DNA of 64,000 nucleotides, taken from Scytolyngbya sp. HA4215-MV1. Lineage in GTDB: Bacteria > Cyanobacteriota > Cyanobacteriia > Leptolyngbyales > Leptolyngbyaceae. The position numbers were made by a program, and so were the translations under genes. Where the stretch lies: assembly GCA_019359045.1 (NCBI GenBank), contig JAHHIA010000004.1, positions 310,001-374,000 on the forward strand, in the 5' to 3' direction. Shown piece after piece: positions 38,910 through 48,227 of the stretch. The notes beneath the pieces were generated by a model that was not told the origin of the DNA, searched no databases, and saw nothing but the letters and a program-made list of their open reading frames with translations. The stretch's first letter is position 1. The number at the start of each line of letters is the position of its first letter.

Positions 38910-40550
38910 ATGAGTCAGCAACCCAAACCGCCCGCTCAAGCGCAACCTCGTTTTCAAGAAACGATTTCTCATCCTCCAGCCTCCAAAGACTCAGCTAGTC
39001 CGGTTCCGTCTGCTCAAGCGCAATCCCGGTTTCAAGAAACGCTTTCGACCCCTCAAACCGCTCAGAGTTCTGCCAGTGCGGTTCCCCTGGCTCGATCGCA
39101 GGAGCGCTTTCAAGAGACTGTTTCTAATCCGCAAGCGACCAAAGGCTCAGCCAGTGCTGTTCCACGCGCATCTTTGGATAGCACGGGAGCCGTTTCCTTT
39201 AGCGAAGTGGCTGGGCAACGAGTTTCGCCCAGAGCGCGGGATTATGTGCCTTCTAATCCTGGTTTGGGTTCTCCGCCGCCTGCCAAGGCTGCCGTTGCTG
39301 CGCCGCAACCGGCTACCAGTCTCGATCGTTCCCCGGTATCTCGATCTCTGATGAAGGAAGTTGCCCAGATGCCAGGGACTGAAGTCTCTCAGGTTAAGGA
39401 GAGCAGCAAAGTCCAGAGCACTGTGGATACTGCTGCATTGCCTGCAAAGACAAATTCTGCAAAGACAAATTCTGCGACAACCGCTTCTACGACACCCAGC
39501 GAAACCAGAGCGCCCTCTCCTCTGACCCGCTGGATCAAATCGGTGAGTCCGTTTATTTGGGCGATCGTGATTGCGATCGTGCTGATTCCCCTGGCAGGTC
39601 GTTTTGTCATTGCCAAGAGTTTTATTGCTCCTACTGCATCGATCGCCCCCCATCAGGAACTCACCGCTGCACTGCCGCCCAAACTCAACCGCCTCGATCA
39701 GGAGATCGTCAATGCTATCCAATCTGCCCACCAGAAGACCAGAGCCTATGCCGCCTCTGAACTCAATACCTGGGTGGGAGAACTGGAACCCAGAGTTGAT
39801 AACTTTCTCGACTGGTACTTCGACTACTTCACTCAAAAACGGTTAGAAGTTTCAGCTCCTTTGGTATGGCTCAAAGCTGCCGCAGGCAAATTTATCGGTT
39901 TAGGCAAAGCCAGTCCCAGTGCAGCGGTGAATGCTCAGTTAACGAAGACTTTTCAAAAAGAATTTACTAAACGGGTTTTGGTGCCCCAAACCGCACAATT
40001 GCGGCTGGAAGTGATTACAACAGCCGCCGCAGAACATTTTGTGGCAGATCTAAGTCAGCAGATGACCGAGGTCAAGGGCAAATATCGCATTCCTCAAGGA
40101 CAGTGGGAGCGTTATCTGGATACCATTGCCACGACGGTGAGTGATACTGAAGGCAACCTCTCAAATCTGTCGCTGAAGGCGCTGGTGGGGGGCACAGGCT
40201 ATCTGGCGGCCAAGCCTTTTTTGCTGGCTTCGCTGGGCAAAGTGGGCAGCAAAATCAGCGCCAAATTTACGGCAAAGGCAACGGCAAAACTGGCAGCGAA
40301 AACGGGAACTTCCGTTGCTGCGGAGTTGGGCACCAGCCTGATTGACCCGATCGTGGGAGTGGGTATTTTGATTTGGGACTTGTGGGACTACCAACATACT
40401 GTGGCGATCGATCGTCCCTTGCTGCGCAGTAACATCGACAGCTATCTGAAAAGTATGCAGCGTTCTCTGCTAGATAATCCCGAAACAGGCATCATGGCAG
40501 CGATTAATCAGTTAGAAGCCAGTGTGGCGAAGTCGATGCCAAACCATTAA
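38910..40550 (+). CDS. Membrane protein with 3 x 26-residue N-terminal repeats
   Basis: 546 residues. The N-terminus has three near-identical 26-residue units (AQAQ-RFQET-S-P.....SAS-VP), followed by a Ser/Thr/Pro-rich disordered region to about residue 205, one transmembrane helix (WAIVIAIVLIPLAGRFVI) and a large C-terminal part, mostly helical, with a second hydrophobic region near 425-480 rich in Ala/Lys/Gly. The topology suggests a disordered cytoplasmic tail joined to a periplasmic domain, or the reverse. No catalytic motif. A TTG at 38904 precedes the ATG; 38910 has the GTGAGG ribosome-binding site. Confidence 0.75.
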   Translation: MSQQPKPPAQAQPRFQETISHPPASKDSASPVPSAQAQSRFQETLSTPQTAQSSASAVPLARSQERFQETVSNPQATKGSASAVPRASLDSTGAVSFSEVAGQRVSPRARDYVPSNPGLGSPPPAKAAVAAPQPATSLDRSPVSRSLMKEVAQMPGTEVSQVKESSKVQSTVDTAALPAKTNSAKTNSATTASTTPSETRAPSPLTRWIKSVSPFIWAIVIAIVLIPLAGRFVIAKSFIAPTASIAPHQELTAALPPKLNRLDQEIVNAIQSAHQKTRAYAASELNTWVGELEPRVDNFLDWYFDYFTQKRLEVSAPLVWLKAAAGKFIGLGKASPSAAVNAQLTKTFQKEFTKRVLVPQTAQLRLEVITTAAAEHFVADLSQQMTEVKGKYRIPQGQWERYLDTIATTVSDTEGNLSNLSLKALVGGTGYLAAKPFLLASLGKVGSKISAKFTAKATAKLAAKTGTSVAAELGTSLIDPIVGVGILIWDLWDYQHTVAIDRPLLRSNIDSYLKSMQRSLLDNPETGIMAAINQLEASVAKSMPNH

Positions 40551-40698
40551 GGCGATCGGATTCACTGATGAATATCCGTGCCTACCTTCACGCTAAACTG
40601 AGGGCATCGGATTGGCCAGTAACCCCCAAAGGGACTTGAACCCAGGGGATTGCCGCCAATTCAGCCCTTCACCTGGTTGCTAGCCCAGCCATACCACC

Positions 40699-41844
40699 AT
40701 GCGGGTTCCCCTCACCCATCGCAACACGATCGTCGTGCCCCTCCTCTTAGGCTTAAGCCTCAGCCACCTCGGTTGCACCGCCAGCCTACCTAACTCAACC
40801 GTTGTCGGCAAAGAACCCCCTCCTTCCCCCAGCCCCAGTGCCACCGCTACCGTCACGCCAAGCGATCGGGCAATGCCTCGGTATCAGCATATTTTCGTCA
40901 TGGTTGAGGAAAACAAAGGTTACGGGCAAATCATCGGCAACCCCGACCTGCCCGTCATTAACCAACTCGCCAAAACCTATGGACTCGCCACCCGCTTCTA
41001 TGGCGAAGTTCATCCCAGCGAAGCCAACTACATCGCCATGTTAGGAGGCAGCACCTTTGGCATTCACGACGACGACGCTTACTACTGTCAGGCAGGCAGC
41101 CAGGAACCGTTTTGCGGCAACGCTCAACAGCCCGGTTACGCCAACCACACCATTACCGCCAGAAGCCTGATTGACCAGCTTGAAGAAAAAGGACTCACCT
41201 GGAAAGGCTATTTTGAAGATCTCCCCGCCCCTGGTTCTAAAGTCGTCGTTGCGCCCGATCTCGCTCATGCCCTCTATGCCGTCAAACACAACGGGTTTCT
41301 CAACTTCAAGCGCGTGCAAGCCGACCCCAATCTGGCTCAAAAAATCGTTGGTTTAGATCAATTGGCGATCGATCTCAAAAGCGGCAAAGTCCCCAATTAC
41401 AGCCATATCATCCTCAATCAGTGCCATGAAATGCATGGACTGAACCAGTGCAGAGAACTTCGCCCCTTGCTCAAAACCGCAGACCGCAAGGTGGGAGAGG
41501 TGGTTCAGTTAATTACCCAGTCCAAATCGTGGCAGTCGGCTGAGAATGTGGCGATCGTCCTCACCTGGGATGAAGACAATTCCCCTCCTTTAAAAACAGA
41601 GCCTCAAGGCTGTTGTGGCTTTGAGCCGCGCAGTGCCGCCAACTTTGGCGGCGGACATATCCCCACCCTGGTGATTACCAACCATGGACCGCGCGGTGTG
41701 GCAGACCCGACCCCCTACAATCACTATTCCCTGTTGAGAACTATTGAAGATGCTTTTGGCATTAATGAATATCTGAACTTTGCCAAAAATACCGCTCAGG
41801 GAGTTCAGCCGATGCTGCCCCTCTGGGCGGTGGGTCAAAAATAG
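40699..41844 (+). CDS. Lipoprotein phosphoesterase (acid phosphatase/phospholipase C-like family)
   Basis: 381 residues with a signal peptide ending in a lipobox (SLSHLGCTAS), a Pro/Ser linker, then the phosphoesterase domain of the alkaline phosphatase superfamily. The metal-binding pattern starts with MVEENKGYGQIIG (E-N-K) and includes HPSEANYIAM, VLTWDEDN and GGGHIPTLVI with a conserved His. It probably hydrolyses phosphate esters outside the cytoplasmic membrane, a phosphate-scavenging role. The 5' end overlaps a tRNA-like palindromic sequence. Confidence 0.85.
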   Translation: MRVPLTHRNTIVVPLLLGLSLSHLGCTASLPNSTVVGKEPPPSPSPSATATVTPSDRAMPRYQHIFVMVEENKGYGQIIGNPDLPVINQLAKTYGLATRFYGEVHPSEANYIAMLGGSTFGIHDDDAYYCQAGSQEPFCGNAQQPGYANHTITARSLIDQLEEKGLTWKGYFEDLPAPGSKVVVAPDLAHALYAVKHNGFLNFKRVQADPNLAQKIVGLDQLAIDLKSGKVPNYSHIILNQCHEMHGLNQCRELRPLLKTADRKVGEVVQLITQSKSWQSAENVAIVLTWDEDNSPPLKTEPQGCCGFEPRSAANFGGGHIPTLVITNHGPRGVADPTPYNHYSLLRTIEDAFGINEYLNFAKNTAQGVQPMLPLWAVGQK

Positions 41845-41890
41845 GGCGCACTTATCACTCTACTGAACTACGCTGTACACTCAAATCTCA

Positions 41891-42263
41891 TGTACACACG
41901 AGTAATCAGTGATGTCATTGAGTGGGTTGATCCCCCTAAATCCCCCTTAACAAGCTACCGTGTACACACAAGTAATCAGTGATGTCATTGAGTGGGTTGA
42001 TCCCCCTAAATCCCCGCGCTGGCGCGCCGCTGCGCTAGAAAAAAGCGGGACTTTGAGTGCTGAAGCCCCCCTTGTTAAGGGGGGTTGGGGGGATCTCCAG
42101 GAGTTTCGCCTTGAATCTGAGATGTGTGTGTACACCGTAGCCTTAACAAGGGGGACTTTGAGTGCTGAAGCCCCCCCCTTGTTTCTGGCGAAGCGGCGCG
42201 CCAGTGTAGGGGTTGGGGGGATCTCCAGTGGTTTCGCCTTGAATCTGAGATTTGTGTGTACAC
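41891..42263. repeat. Dispersed repeat family 'TGTACAC - GATGTCATT - TTGATCCCCC', several copies
   Basis: TGTACACAC.AGTAATCAG followed by TGATGTCATTGAGTGGG and GTTGATCCCCCTAAATCCC occurs at 41891-41944 and again at 41961-42014 (70 bases apart). The partner half, with GGGGGGATCTCCAG and GTGTACACCGTAGC, occurs near 42088-42140 and 42216-42270. Another copy lies inside cobN (about 50899-51018). Confidence 0.75.
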
Positions 42264-42474
42264 CGTAGCTTTTTTCTGGTTCTCACTCAATTTGTGTTGA
42301 TCCGCCGTAGGGGCGCGGCATTCGGCAAATGATTTTTGGTTTTGTCAACCCTTTCCCGCCCGTAGCTTGCTTCCCGTAGGGTATGCCACGCCCGGGTCGC
42401 GTGGGTCGGTTTGATCCACCCTTTCTCCGCCCGAAGGTCACGCCCGGTTTGGATGGATGGGTATATCGTTGGGG

Positions 42475-42686
42475 GTGGGCGTGGCATTGGGGTAAACATT
42501 TTTGGTGAGATTTGTTAAATCGTTGTCCAATGCCGTGCCCCTACAGGGTTTGACAGCTCGGACACAAAATCTATCAGAAGTTGGGCGTGGCATTGGGATA
42601 AACATTGTCGGTGAGATTTGTTAAATCGTTGTCCAATGCCGCGCCCCTACAGGGTTTGACAGCTCGGACACAAAATCTATCAGAAG
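42475..42686. repeat. Tandem 106-bp duplication
   Basis: Copies 42475-42580 and 42581-42686 differ at only a few positions and share the GGGCGTGGCATTGGG start and GACACAAAATCTATCAGAA end. The same end motif and a TTTGTGTTGA start (42291) relate it to the hairpin element at 57518. Confidence 0.8.
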
Positions 42687-42828
42687 CAGGCTTTTTTAAG
42701 GGGATTGGGGGGAACTCCAGTAGTTTTGCCTTAAATCTGAGGTTTGTGTGTACACCGTAGCCTTAATAAGGGAGATCGGGTCTATTGCTAATGGCTAACG
42801 AACTTCTAGAGCATTCTCTTAAGACGAC

Positions 42829-42996
42829 TGTCTTTACTTCCGCAGTAGCGGATCTTACTTACATTCAAGTGGATCTTACTCCCATTCAAGTGGATCTTAC
42901 TCCCGCAGAAGGGGTTCTTACTTCCGTTGAAATAGTTCTTACTTCCGCAGAAGCGGTTCTTACTTCCATTGAAGCGGATCTTACTTCCGCTTCAAC
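42829..42996. repeat. 21-bp minisatellite, 8 units
   Basis: Eight consecutive 21-base units, consensus about GG(A/T)TCTTACT(T/C)CC-CAGAAG, at 42829, 42850, 42871, 42892, 42913, 42934, 42955 and 42976. Read as protein they give a seven-residue repeat (LTSAEAV-like), but no start signal or conserved flanks support a gene. Confidence 0.8.
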
Positions 42997-43248
42997 TTTC
43001 GTTACAAACAAGCCATTTTTAGCGAATGCTTTACTGCCACAACCCCGATCGCCCCTCAGCACCAACATTACCTCTAGCGTTTAAAAACGGAAATCACTCT
43101 GGTTACACAAAAATTCGGCACAAATACGGGCAAATTTCAGCATTTTCTGAAAGCCCCCTGCAACATCCCGAAGTTTTGCTGAACCCCCTGCCCCGATCGA
43201 CCTGCCATCCTGAGCCTATCCACTTCGTGTCATCAGGAGCACCGATTT

Positions 43249-43644
43249 ATGACCCGCAAAAAACGCACTTCCCGCATTCTGGAAAAAGCCGAACTGCGTG
43301 CTGCCGGACTCAAAGCCATTGACCCTGCGCTCGACTTTGGCGATATCCGCACCGTTGGCAATCTCTCTAGCCAGATCGAACAACTCCGAACCAAGATTGA
43401 AACTTACAATACGGCGCTGGCGGTGATCGATTCCTCCAAAACTGAAATCGCTGCCTTAGAAAAAGCTCTCGGCGACCTCACTGACAAAATGCTGATTGGT
43501 GTTGCCTTTAAATATGGCAAAGACAGCCGCGAATATGAAATGGCGGGCGGTGTGCGAAAAAGTGTGCGGGTCTATCGCAGTACTGCCAGTCGCCTGAAGG
43601 CAGGCTCTGAAAGTGGCTCTGGAGCAACGGTTCAGACTGCATAG
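43249..43644 (+). CDS. Coiled-coil protein of unknown function
   Basis: A 131-residue protein starting MTRKKRTSRILEKAELR, with a heptad-patterned middle (LSSQIEQLRTKIETYNTALAV) and a basic C-terminal part (KYGKDSREYEMAGGVRKSVR). It resembles small cyanobacterial proteins without assigned function. A hairpin terminator follows 41 bases after the stop. It lies at the left edge of the accessory island. Confidence 0.7.
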   Translation: MTRKKRTSRILEKAELRAAGLKAIDPALDFGDIRTVGNLSSQIEQLRTKIETYNTALAVIDSSKTEIAALEKALGDLTDKMLIGVAFKYGKDSREYEMAGGVRKSVRVYRSTASRLKAGSESGSGATVQTA

Positions 43645-43684
43645 GTGAGTTTTAGTCAAACTGCACAGATGGCTCAGATCACCC

Positions 43685-43722
43685 AAAACCTCGGAGGTTT
43701 CGTAAAACCTCCGAGGTTTTTT
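43685..43722 (+). terminator. Palindromic terminator; left boundary of the ATPase-nuclease cassette
   Basis: AAACCTCGGAGGTTT and AAACCTCCGAGGTTT are inverted around a CGT-containing loop, followed by a T-run. It can act as a terminator for the coiled-coil gene. An equivalent palindrome with compensated base changes lies at 48198-48227. Confidence 0.75.
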
Positions 43723-44003
43723 AACAGGTAGGTTATTGATGCGGACGATCGTGCTTTTTGCGATCGGTGGATTTGCAGGAGGCGATCGTTTGAATCAAAT
43801 CATCAATGGATATTAACTACTTTGTCCTCAGTAATAGCTGTGTGATTATTTAGACCCTTCTTTCAAAACATAATTTTTATTCCAAAATTCATAAAATATT
43901 ATCCAAAATTCGTTGTTTTTTTTTAATTTTTTGTGGCACTCTGAAAAAAGGGGATGCATACTTGAATAATTGCGAGTATTGAAGGTTTAGGAAGATTGCC
44001 ACT
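43723..44003. other. AT-rich spacer before the cassette
   Basis: No gene is visible. Base composition becomes markedly AT-rich from about 43850 with runs of A/T, the likely promoter zone of the three-gene cassette. No exact -10/-35 pair was fixed. Confidence 0.4.
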
Positions 44004-44687
44004 ATGCCGCCAGTAAAAGCTAAAATCAAGGATTCCAAAAATACGAATAGCCAGCTTGTTGGTCGTTCAACTCGTCTCTTGCTTGCTTTATGGGGCACAG
44101 ACGAACAAGTAATGCCTAAAGGTAAATTGACTGAGCGGCTTAAGCGCAAAGGTGAAAAGAGTGGCGATTATCAAGATGTGTTTGCTCAGTTAGAGGAAAA
44201 AGGTGCAATCTCGATCGTAAGCGGGAAGGTTGCGATTTTAGCTCAAGGTATTGAGCTATTAGGTCAATATTTGAAAGAATCTAATTTGGTCATCGAAGGA
44301 ACGATCGTAGGAGCCTGGGTTGCAAAGGCTCTATCCAAGTGGATTCAAAAGGCAAAAATGACGACTGGTTCTGCATCTACAAATGGGAAATTATCTGTTG
44401 CTAAGATTAGTTCTTACGAGAGCTTTAAACCCGAAGCACTTGCTCTGTTTGAGAAGTTGGATAAAGGCTACAACTATGGCGGTCTAGTTCCAATTTGGCA
44501 TCTGCGTCGTGAATTTGGCGATCTTGTAGAGCGATTGGAATTTAATGATTGGGTGATGAAAATGCAAGCCGATCAGTTGTTTTACTTGCAAAGTGGCGAA
44601 GCCATTGGAGCAACTGATGAACAGAAACAAGATTCAATTTCAAGTGAAATTCGGGGGCTATTGTTCTACGCTAGTCAACCAACTTGA
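44004..44687 (+). CDS. Cassette gene 1: winged-helix-like protein
   Basis: A 227-residue protein I do not recognise. The N-terminal part (about 20-85) has a winged-helix look: RLLLALWG, KGKLTERLKRKGE, VFAQLEEKGAISIVSGKVAIL. The C-terminal part (about 150-225) has a second helical/wing segment (LVPIWHLRREFGDLVERLEF...FYLQSGEA). Such a protein could be the DNA-binding or regulatory subunit. It is followed, after 128 bases, by the ATPase gene on the same strand. AT-rich compared with neighbouring chromosomal genes. Confidence 0.65.
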   Translation: MPPVKAKIKDSKNTNSQLVGRSTRLLLALWGTDEQVMPKGKLTERLKRKGEKSGDYQDVFAQLEEKGAISIVSGKVAILAQGIELLGQYLKESNLVIEGTIVGAWVAKALSKWIQKAKMTTGSASTNGKLSVAKISSYESFKPEALALFEKLDKGYNYGGLVPIWHLRREFGDLVERLEFNDWVMKMQADQLFYLQSGEAIGATDEQKQDSISSEIRGLLFYASQPT

Positions 44688-44815
44688 TTAACTGAATTAA
44701 ATAAACGATGGTTTAGCAATAGCATAATTCATGCAGGCATTGGATTTCGTCTAATTCCACTTGCCTATTTAGAGCAGTTTGAAAGAATAGCAATAGCCTT
44801 AGGAAAGAGTAAGCA

Positions 44816-46669
44816 ATGAGCGTTACCCAGGATTCGCATGCCCTTTTTGCAGCAGCACGTCAAAACAGCCCCAACCCCTTCTCTCTAGAGCATGTTATTT
44901 CAGCCAATGAAGTTTGGGGCGATGTGATGGCTGATTTAACTGATCTTAATCAGCATATTGATCAGAAAATTAATCAGGCAATTACTGAAGTTCGCCAAAA
45001 ATTCTCTAGGAAGATTGGGATTACCATGAAGGGAGATCGGGGAACAGGTAAAAGTCATGTTATTCACCGAATTTGGAAAAATATTGAACGAGAGGGAGAT
45101 GCTTTTTTTGCTTATCTACCTCCTTGTAAAAATCCAAGCCGTATTGATTCTCATGTACGAGTTAATCTATGTACAGATTTTGCCCGACAGAATGCGAGGG
45201 GTATAACACAGTGGCAAAAGTTTGCTGTCGCTATAATTTCCACCCTAAAGGGTACAGAGTTTGAGTCAGAATATCAACAATATATAGATCAGTGTGATGA
45301 ACCAGATTATTTAAAGAAATTTATTCTTGAAAATGTTGGAAAGTCGAATCTGGAAAGCTTTTTTGATAATTTGACAGAAGCAATTCTTGAAAATCAGCCA
45401 GAACTAGACTTCAACTTTTTGAAGGCGGTCTTATTCACGCTCTTTAAAAACTCAAAACTAGCTCAAGTGGGTTTAGCTTGGTTAAAAGGGGATGACCATC
45501 CTAGCATTAAGCAAGCAGGCTTACCTGAATACACATCTGAACAGCAAGATGACAGAGCAGTCTGGGTGATAGAACAGATTTGTAAGTTAGGAGAAGTTGT
45601 TGCAAAACCCGTAGTAATTTGCTTTGATCAAGTAGATTGTTATGAAGCAAATACCGAGACAGGCGACAGCAAAGCACAGGTTGTAGCTAAGTGTATTGAT
45701 CGTATTTATTTTCAGTGCAGTAATGTGATATTACTTTGCTGCGTTATTCCTGATACTGCCCGGGAAATCAGCCAAATGCAAAGCGGTATCCCTGACCGTG
45801 TTGGTCAATGGACAGTTAGTGCAAAACCTCCAACTGCTGATCAAATGGTGGAATTGGTCAAACTGAGATTAGCATGGTTTTATCGACATCATAATCTCAA
45901 TCAAGATAATTATCCCAATCTCTATCCTTTTGATGAAAATGAATTGAGGCAAGTCGCTAATGAGGCAGCAGCAGCACGTCAACTCTTTAAGGAATGGTGC
46001 GCTAAAAGATTTGCAGAGGTCGAGATTGGTAACCACAATATTAGAGAACCTATCAAGACGAAAAAACAAGAGCTTCTTGATATTTATAACGAATTGCTTA
46101 CAAAAGATGATGCTTTAAGCAAAAAAGATGATTCCTTAAATAAGGAAGATGAGCTAGCTTCAGTTATTACTTCTACAATCAAGATGCTTCCTGATCGAGT
46201 AGTAGAAGGTATAAAAATTGAGAAAATTGAGAAAATTAATGCTTCTTCTGCCCATGACTTGCACTTAATTATTTCTGGATATGATCCAAATCACGCAAAA
46301 AAAGTACGGATTGGCGTTAGAATTTGTGAAACGAAAACAGGTTTAACATTTAATGCGGTAATGAAGCGATTGCTTAATTATAAAAAGCATAAGCTTACTC
46401 GTGGTTGTCTTGTCCGTTCTACCCCTATTCCATTAAATTGGCGAAAGGGTAAAGAACTCGAACAGCAACTTCGAGAAAAGCAAAATGGTGAAGTTGTTGT
46501 TCTTAAAAAAGATGAAATAAAGCCTCTGGTTGCTATCGAAACGATCTATCGCCAATCAGCAGATTATGGTTTTGCTCAAGATGAATTAATTGAACTCATA
46601 AAAGAATTGGAATTAGTTGCTGAAAATCCCTTGATTCGTGAAATTTTAAGTGCTCCAGCAATAGCATGA
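44816..46669 (+). CDS. Cassette gene 2: P-loop ATPase
   Basis: A 617-residue ATPase. Walker A is GDRGTGKS (73-80), preceded by a strand IGITMK; Walker B is VVICFDQVD (about 266-274); a later CCVIPD resembles sensor I. This is the general layout of AAA+/STAND-type ATPases used in defence and in plasmid functions. The C-terminal third (about 430-600) is Lys-rich and may bind a partner or nucleic acid. The stop overlaps the start of the nuclease gene by four bases (ATGA), which indicates coupled translation and a joint complex. I cannot place it in a named family. Confidence 0.75.
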   Translation: MSVTQDSHALFAAARQNSPNPFSLEHVISANEVWGDVMADLTDLNQHIDQKINQAITEVRQKFSRKIGITMKGDRGTGKSHVIHRIWKNIEREGDAFFAYLPPCKNPSRIDSHVRVNLCTDFARQNARGITQWQKFAVAIISTLKGTEFESEYQQYIDQCDEPDYLKKFILENVGKSNLESFFDNLTEAILENQPELDFNFLKAVLFTLFKNSKLAQVGLAWLKGDDHPSIKQAGLPEYTSEQQDDRAVWVIEQICKLGEVVAKPVVICFDQVDCYEANTETGDSKAQVVAKCIDRIYFQCSNVILLCCVIPDTAREISQMQSGIPDRVGQWTVSAKPPTADQMVELVKLRLAWFYRHHNLNQDNYPNLYPFDENELRQVANEAAAARQLFKEWCAKRFAEVEIGNHNIREPIKTKKQELLDIYNELLTKDDALSKKDDSLNKEDELASVITSTIKMLPDRVVEGIKIEKIEKINASSAHDLHLIISGYDPNHAKKVRIGVRICETKTGLTFNAVMKRLLNYKKHKLTRGCLVRSTPIPLNWRKGKELEQQLREKQNGEVVVLKKDEIKPLVAIETIYRQSADYGFAQDELIELIKELELVAENPLIREILSAPAIA

Positions 46670-48114
46670 GTATTGAAATATCTAAAGGGATTCAACTTTC
46701 TGCATTTGATGTTGAAATGCTAAATTTAGGGAAGTTGATTGCTATCCCATTTAAGCAATTTGTATCAGAAGGCCAGATATTTTGGTTATATCCAAGTCAG
46801 CAAATTCCCTTTGGGTTGACGGTTGAGCAATATTACCAACTTAACTACTTACCACTTGCCCAAAACCCGTTTAATAGTCTTACCTCGATTCAGATACAAA
46901 CTTGGGGTAAATGTGAATATCATTGGCATATTCACCCAAACAAGCGACATCTTCTACCCAAAATCGCTCAGTCAACTATCTGGAACTTGAGCGCTCTGGA
47001 ACACATTTTTGAACAAAATCAGGTTCTTAAACTTTTATTTCTGCGAGTATACCAATTATCTGAACCTTGTATTCTGAATGCACCTCCTCCGCCTGGTTCC
47101 TTTTTTTGGTCGCAACCGGAAGATAGAATAATTGCAGCTAGTGAAAAAGATGAGCCTATAGTTTCCGAAAGTAGTTTTCGGCAACGCAAAGCCTTAATCA
47201 TGGATGGAGAAGCTTATCCCAATACGAGCTTAGAATCTCTACAATTCCAGCTATCGAGCTTAGAAGTGGGTCATCCTGTCGCAAAACAGCTCAATCATGA
47301 ACTTAAGCAGCTCCTAGGCTGGAATAGCCATCATAAAACTGTATTGACCGCACCGGAATGGATTAATAAAATTGCTGCTTTAGGCAATCGAAGTAAAGAG
47401 GAAGATGAAGGTAAAAGCAGCTATCAAGCTGGAACAGATTTTGAAATTGTAGTACGTCAAAGCTTAGAATTTCTGGGCTTCAAAGTAGACTATACCCATC
47501 GAGGTGGTGCAGGTGGTATCGATATTTTTTGCTCTGAGCCTTATCCTTTAGTAGGAGAGTGTAAATCAGGTAAAAAAATTCCAAATGACACGGCTGTTCA
47601 ACTCTTAAATCTTGGGACGTTGCGCCTTGAAAACAAAGAAGCTTTTAGTAAAGCCGCTAAATTAATCATTGGTCCTGGTGAACTAACCGATCAGTTAAAG
47701 AAAGCAGCGAAAGTACATGGTATGGCAATTCTTAACCCTGCGACTTTAGAGAAATTAGTTAAAGTTCATCATCAATATCCGATTGATCTCTTTAAGCTAC
47801 GAGATTATCTAGTAGACGGACAAGCGGATGATGAGGTTATCCGATATATCAATCAACACCTCCAAAAAATCCAGTTAAGAGCATTTATTGTTCAACTCGT
47901 TAAGGATTTTCTAGAAAGCTCTTTAGATGCTGATGCTGATATCTCTCAGCTTCATGCAATTTACGTTTTCCGTAAACCTGCACAACCCTTAAAACGAGAA
48001 GAAATGTACGAGATTTTGGTAGAACTCTCTTCCCCACTAACAGCCTATTTAGGGCGTAGAAAGGGAAATGATGGCTCTGACCGTTTTTACTTTTTGCGTG
48101 ATATGAAAAAATGA
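46666..48114 (+). CDS. Cassette gene 3: PD-(D/E)XK-type nuclease
   Basis: 482 residues. The N-terminal ~190 residues (beginning ISKGIQLSAFDVEMLNLGK and including TSIQIQTWGKCEYHWHIHP) look like the cyanobacterial DUF1802 type. The central part has the restriction-endonuclease core: E260 (GTDFEIVVRQ), D286 (GGIDIFC) and E298-x-K300 (VGECKSG), the standard D-E-x-K arrangement. A helical tail follows. Translation is coupled to the ATPase. It most likely cuts DNA. There is no methyltransferase in the cassette, so this is not an ordinary type II system. Confidence 0.8.
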   Translation: MSIEISKGIQLSAFDVEMLNLGKLIAIPFKQFVSEGQIFWLYPSQQIPFGLTVEQYYQLNYLPLAQNPFNSLTSIQIQTWGKCEYHWHIHPNKRHLLPKIAQSTIWNLSALEHIFEQNQVLKLLFLRVYQLSEPCILNAPPPPGSFFWSQPEDRIIAASEKDEPIVSESSFRQRKALIMDGEAYPNTSLESLQFQLSSLEVGHPVAKQLNHELKQLLGWNSHHKTVLTAPEWINKIAALGNRSKEEDEGKSSYQAGTDFEIVVRQSLEFLGFKVDYTHRGGAGGIDIFCSEPYPLVGECKSGKKIPNDTAVQLLNLGTLRLENKEAFSKAAKLIIGPGELTDQLKKAAKVHGMAILNPATLEKLVKVHHQYPIDLFKLRDYLVDGQADDEVIRYINQHLQKIQLRAFIVQLVKDFLESSLDADADISQLHAIYVFRKPAQPLKREEMYEILVELSSPLTAYLGRRKGNDGSDRFYFLRDMKK

Positions 48115-48197
48115 TTTTATGAATCGACCTTGATCTCACTGCCACGTAAAGCAGCGATCGAGCATGAGGATTGTTCGAAAACCATGCTGGAACCTAG

Positions 48198-48227
48198 ACC
48201 TCAGAGGTTTTGGGAAACCTCTGAGGT
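48198..48227. repeat. Palindrome; right boundary of the ATPase-nuclease cassette
   Basis: Arms ACCTCAGAGGTTT and AAACCTCTGAGGT form a perfect 13-bp inverted repeat around a four-base loop, 84 bases after the nuclease stop. It is the counterpart of the left palindrome at 43685, with paired substitutions at one position in each arm. Confidence 0.75.

Larger units (their letters stand above)
41845..43248. other. Repeat-rich gene desert
   Basis: About 1.4 kb without a supportable gene. It holds at least three repeat families listed separately: the TGTACAC/GATGTCATT family (41891-42260), a tandem 106-bp duplication (42475-42686) and an eight-fold 21-bp repeat (42829-42996). Such stacks of unrelated repeats are typical of an insertion hot spot. 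Confidence 0.8.

Noticed and set aside
39147-39836. Minus-strand frame of 229 residues
   Set aside because: Antisense shadow of the repeat-bearing membrane protein, rich in Arg/Gly/Ser without domain features.
40611-40707. Functional tRNA gene
   Set aside because: The outer T-stem pairs, D-stem and anticodon stem do not form; kept only as a possible relic.
42829-42996. Possible CRISPR array
   Set aside because: The units are contiguous 21-mers with no unique spacers between them.
42785-43084. Open frame of 99 residues over the 21-bp repeat
   Set aside because: It exists because 21 is a multiple of three; there is no ribosome-binding site or conserved flank.
46666-48114. Ordinary type II restriction enzyme
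   Set aside because: No methyltransferase is linked, and the gene is translationally coupled to an ATPase, so a different system is more likely.
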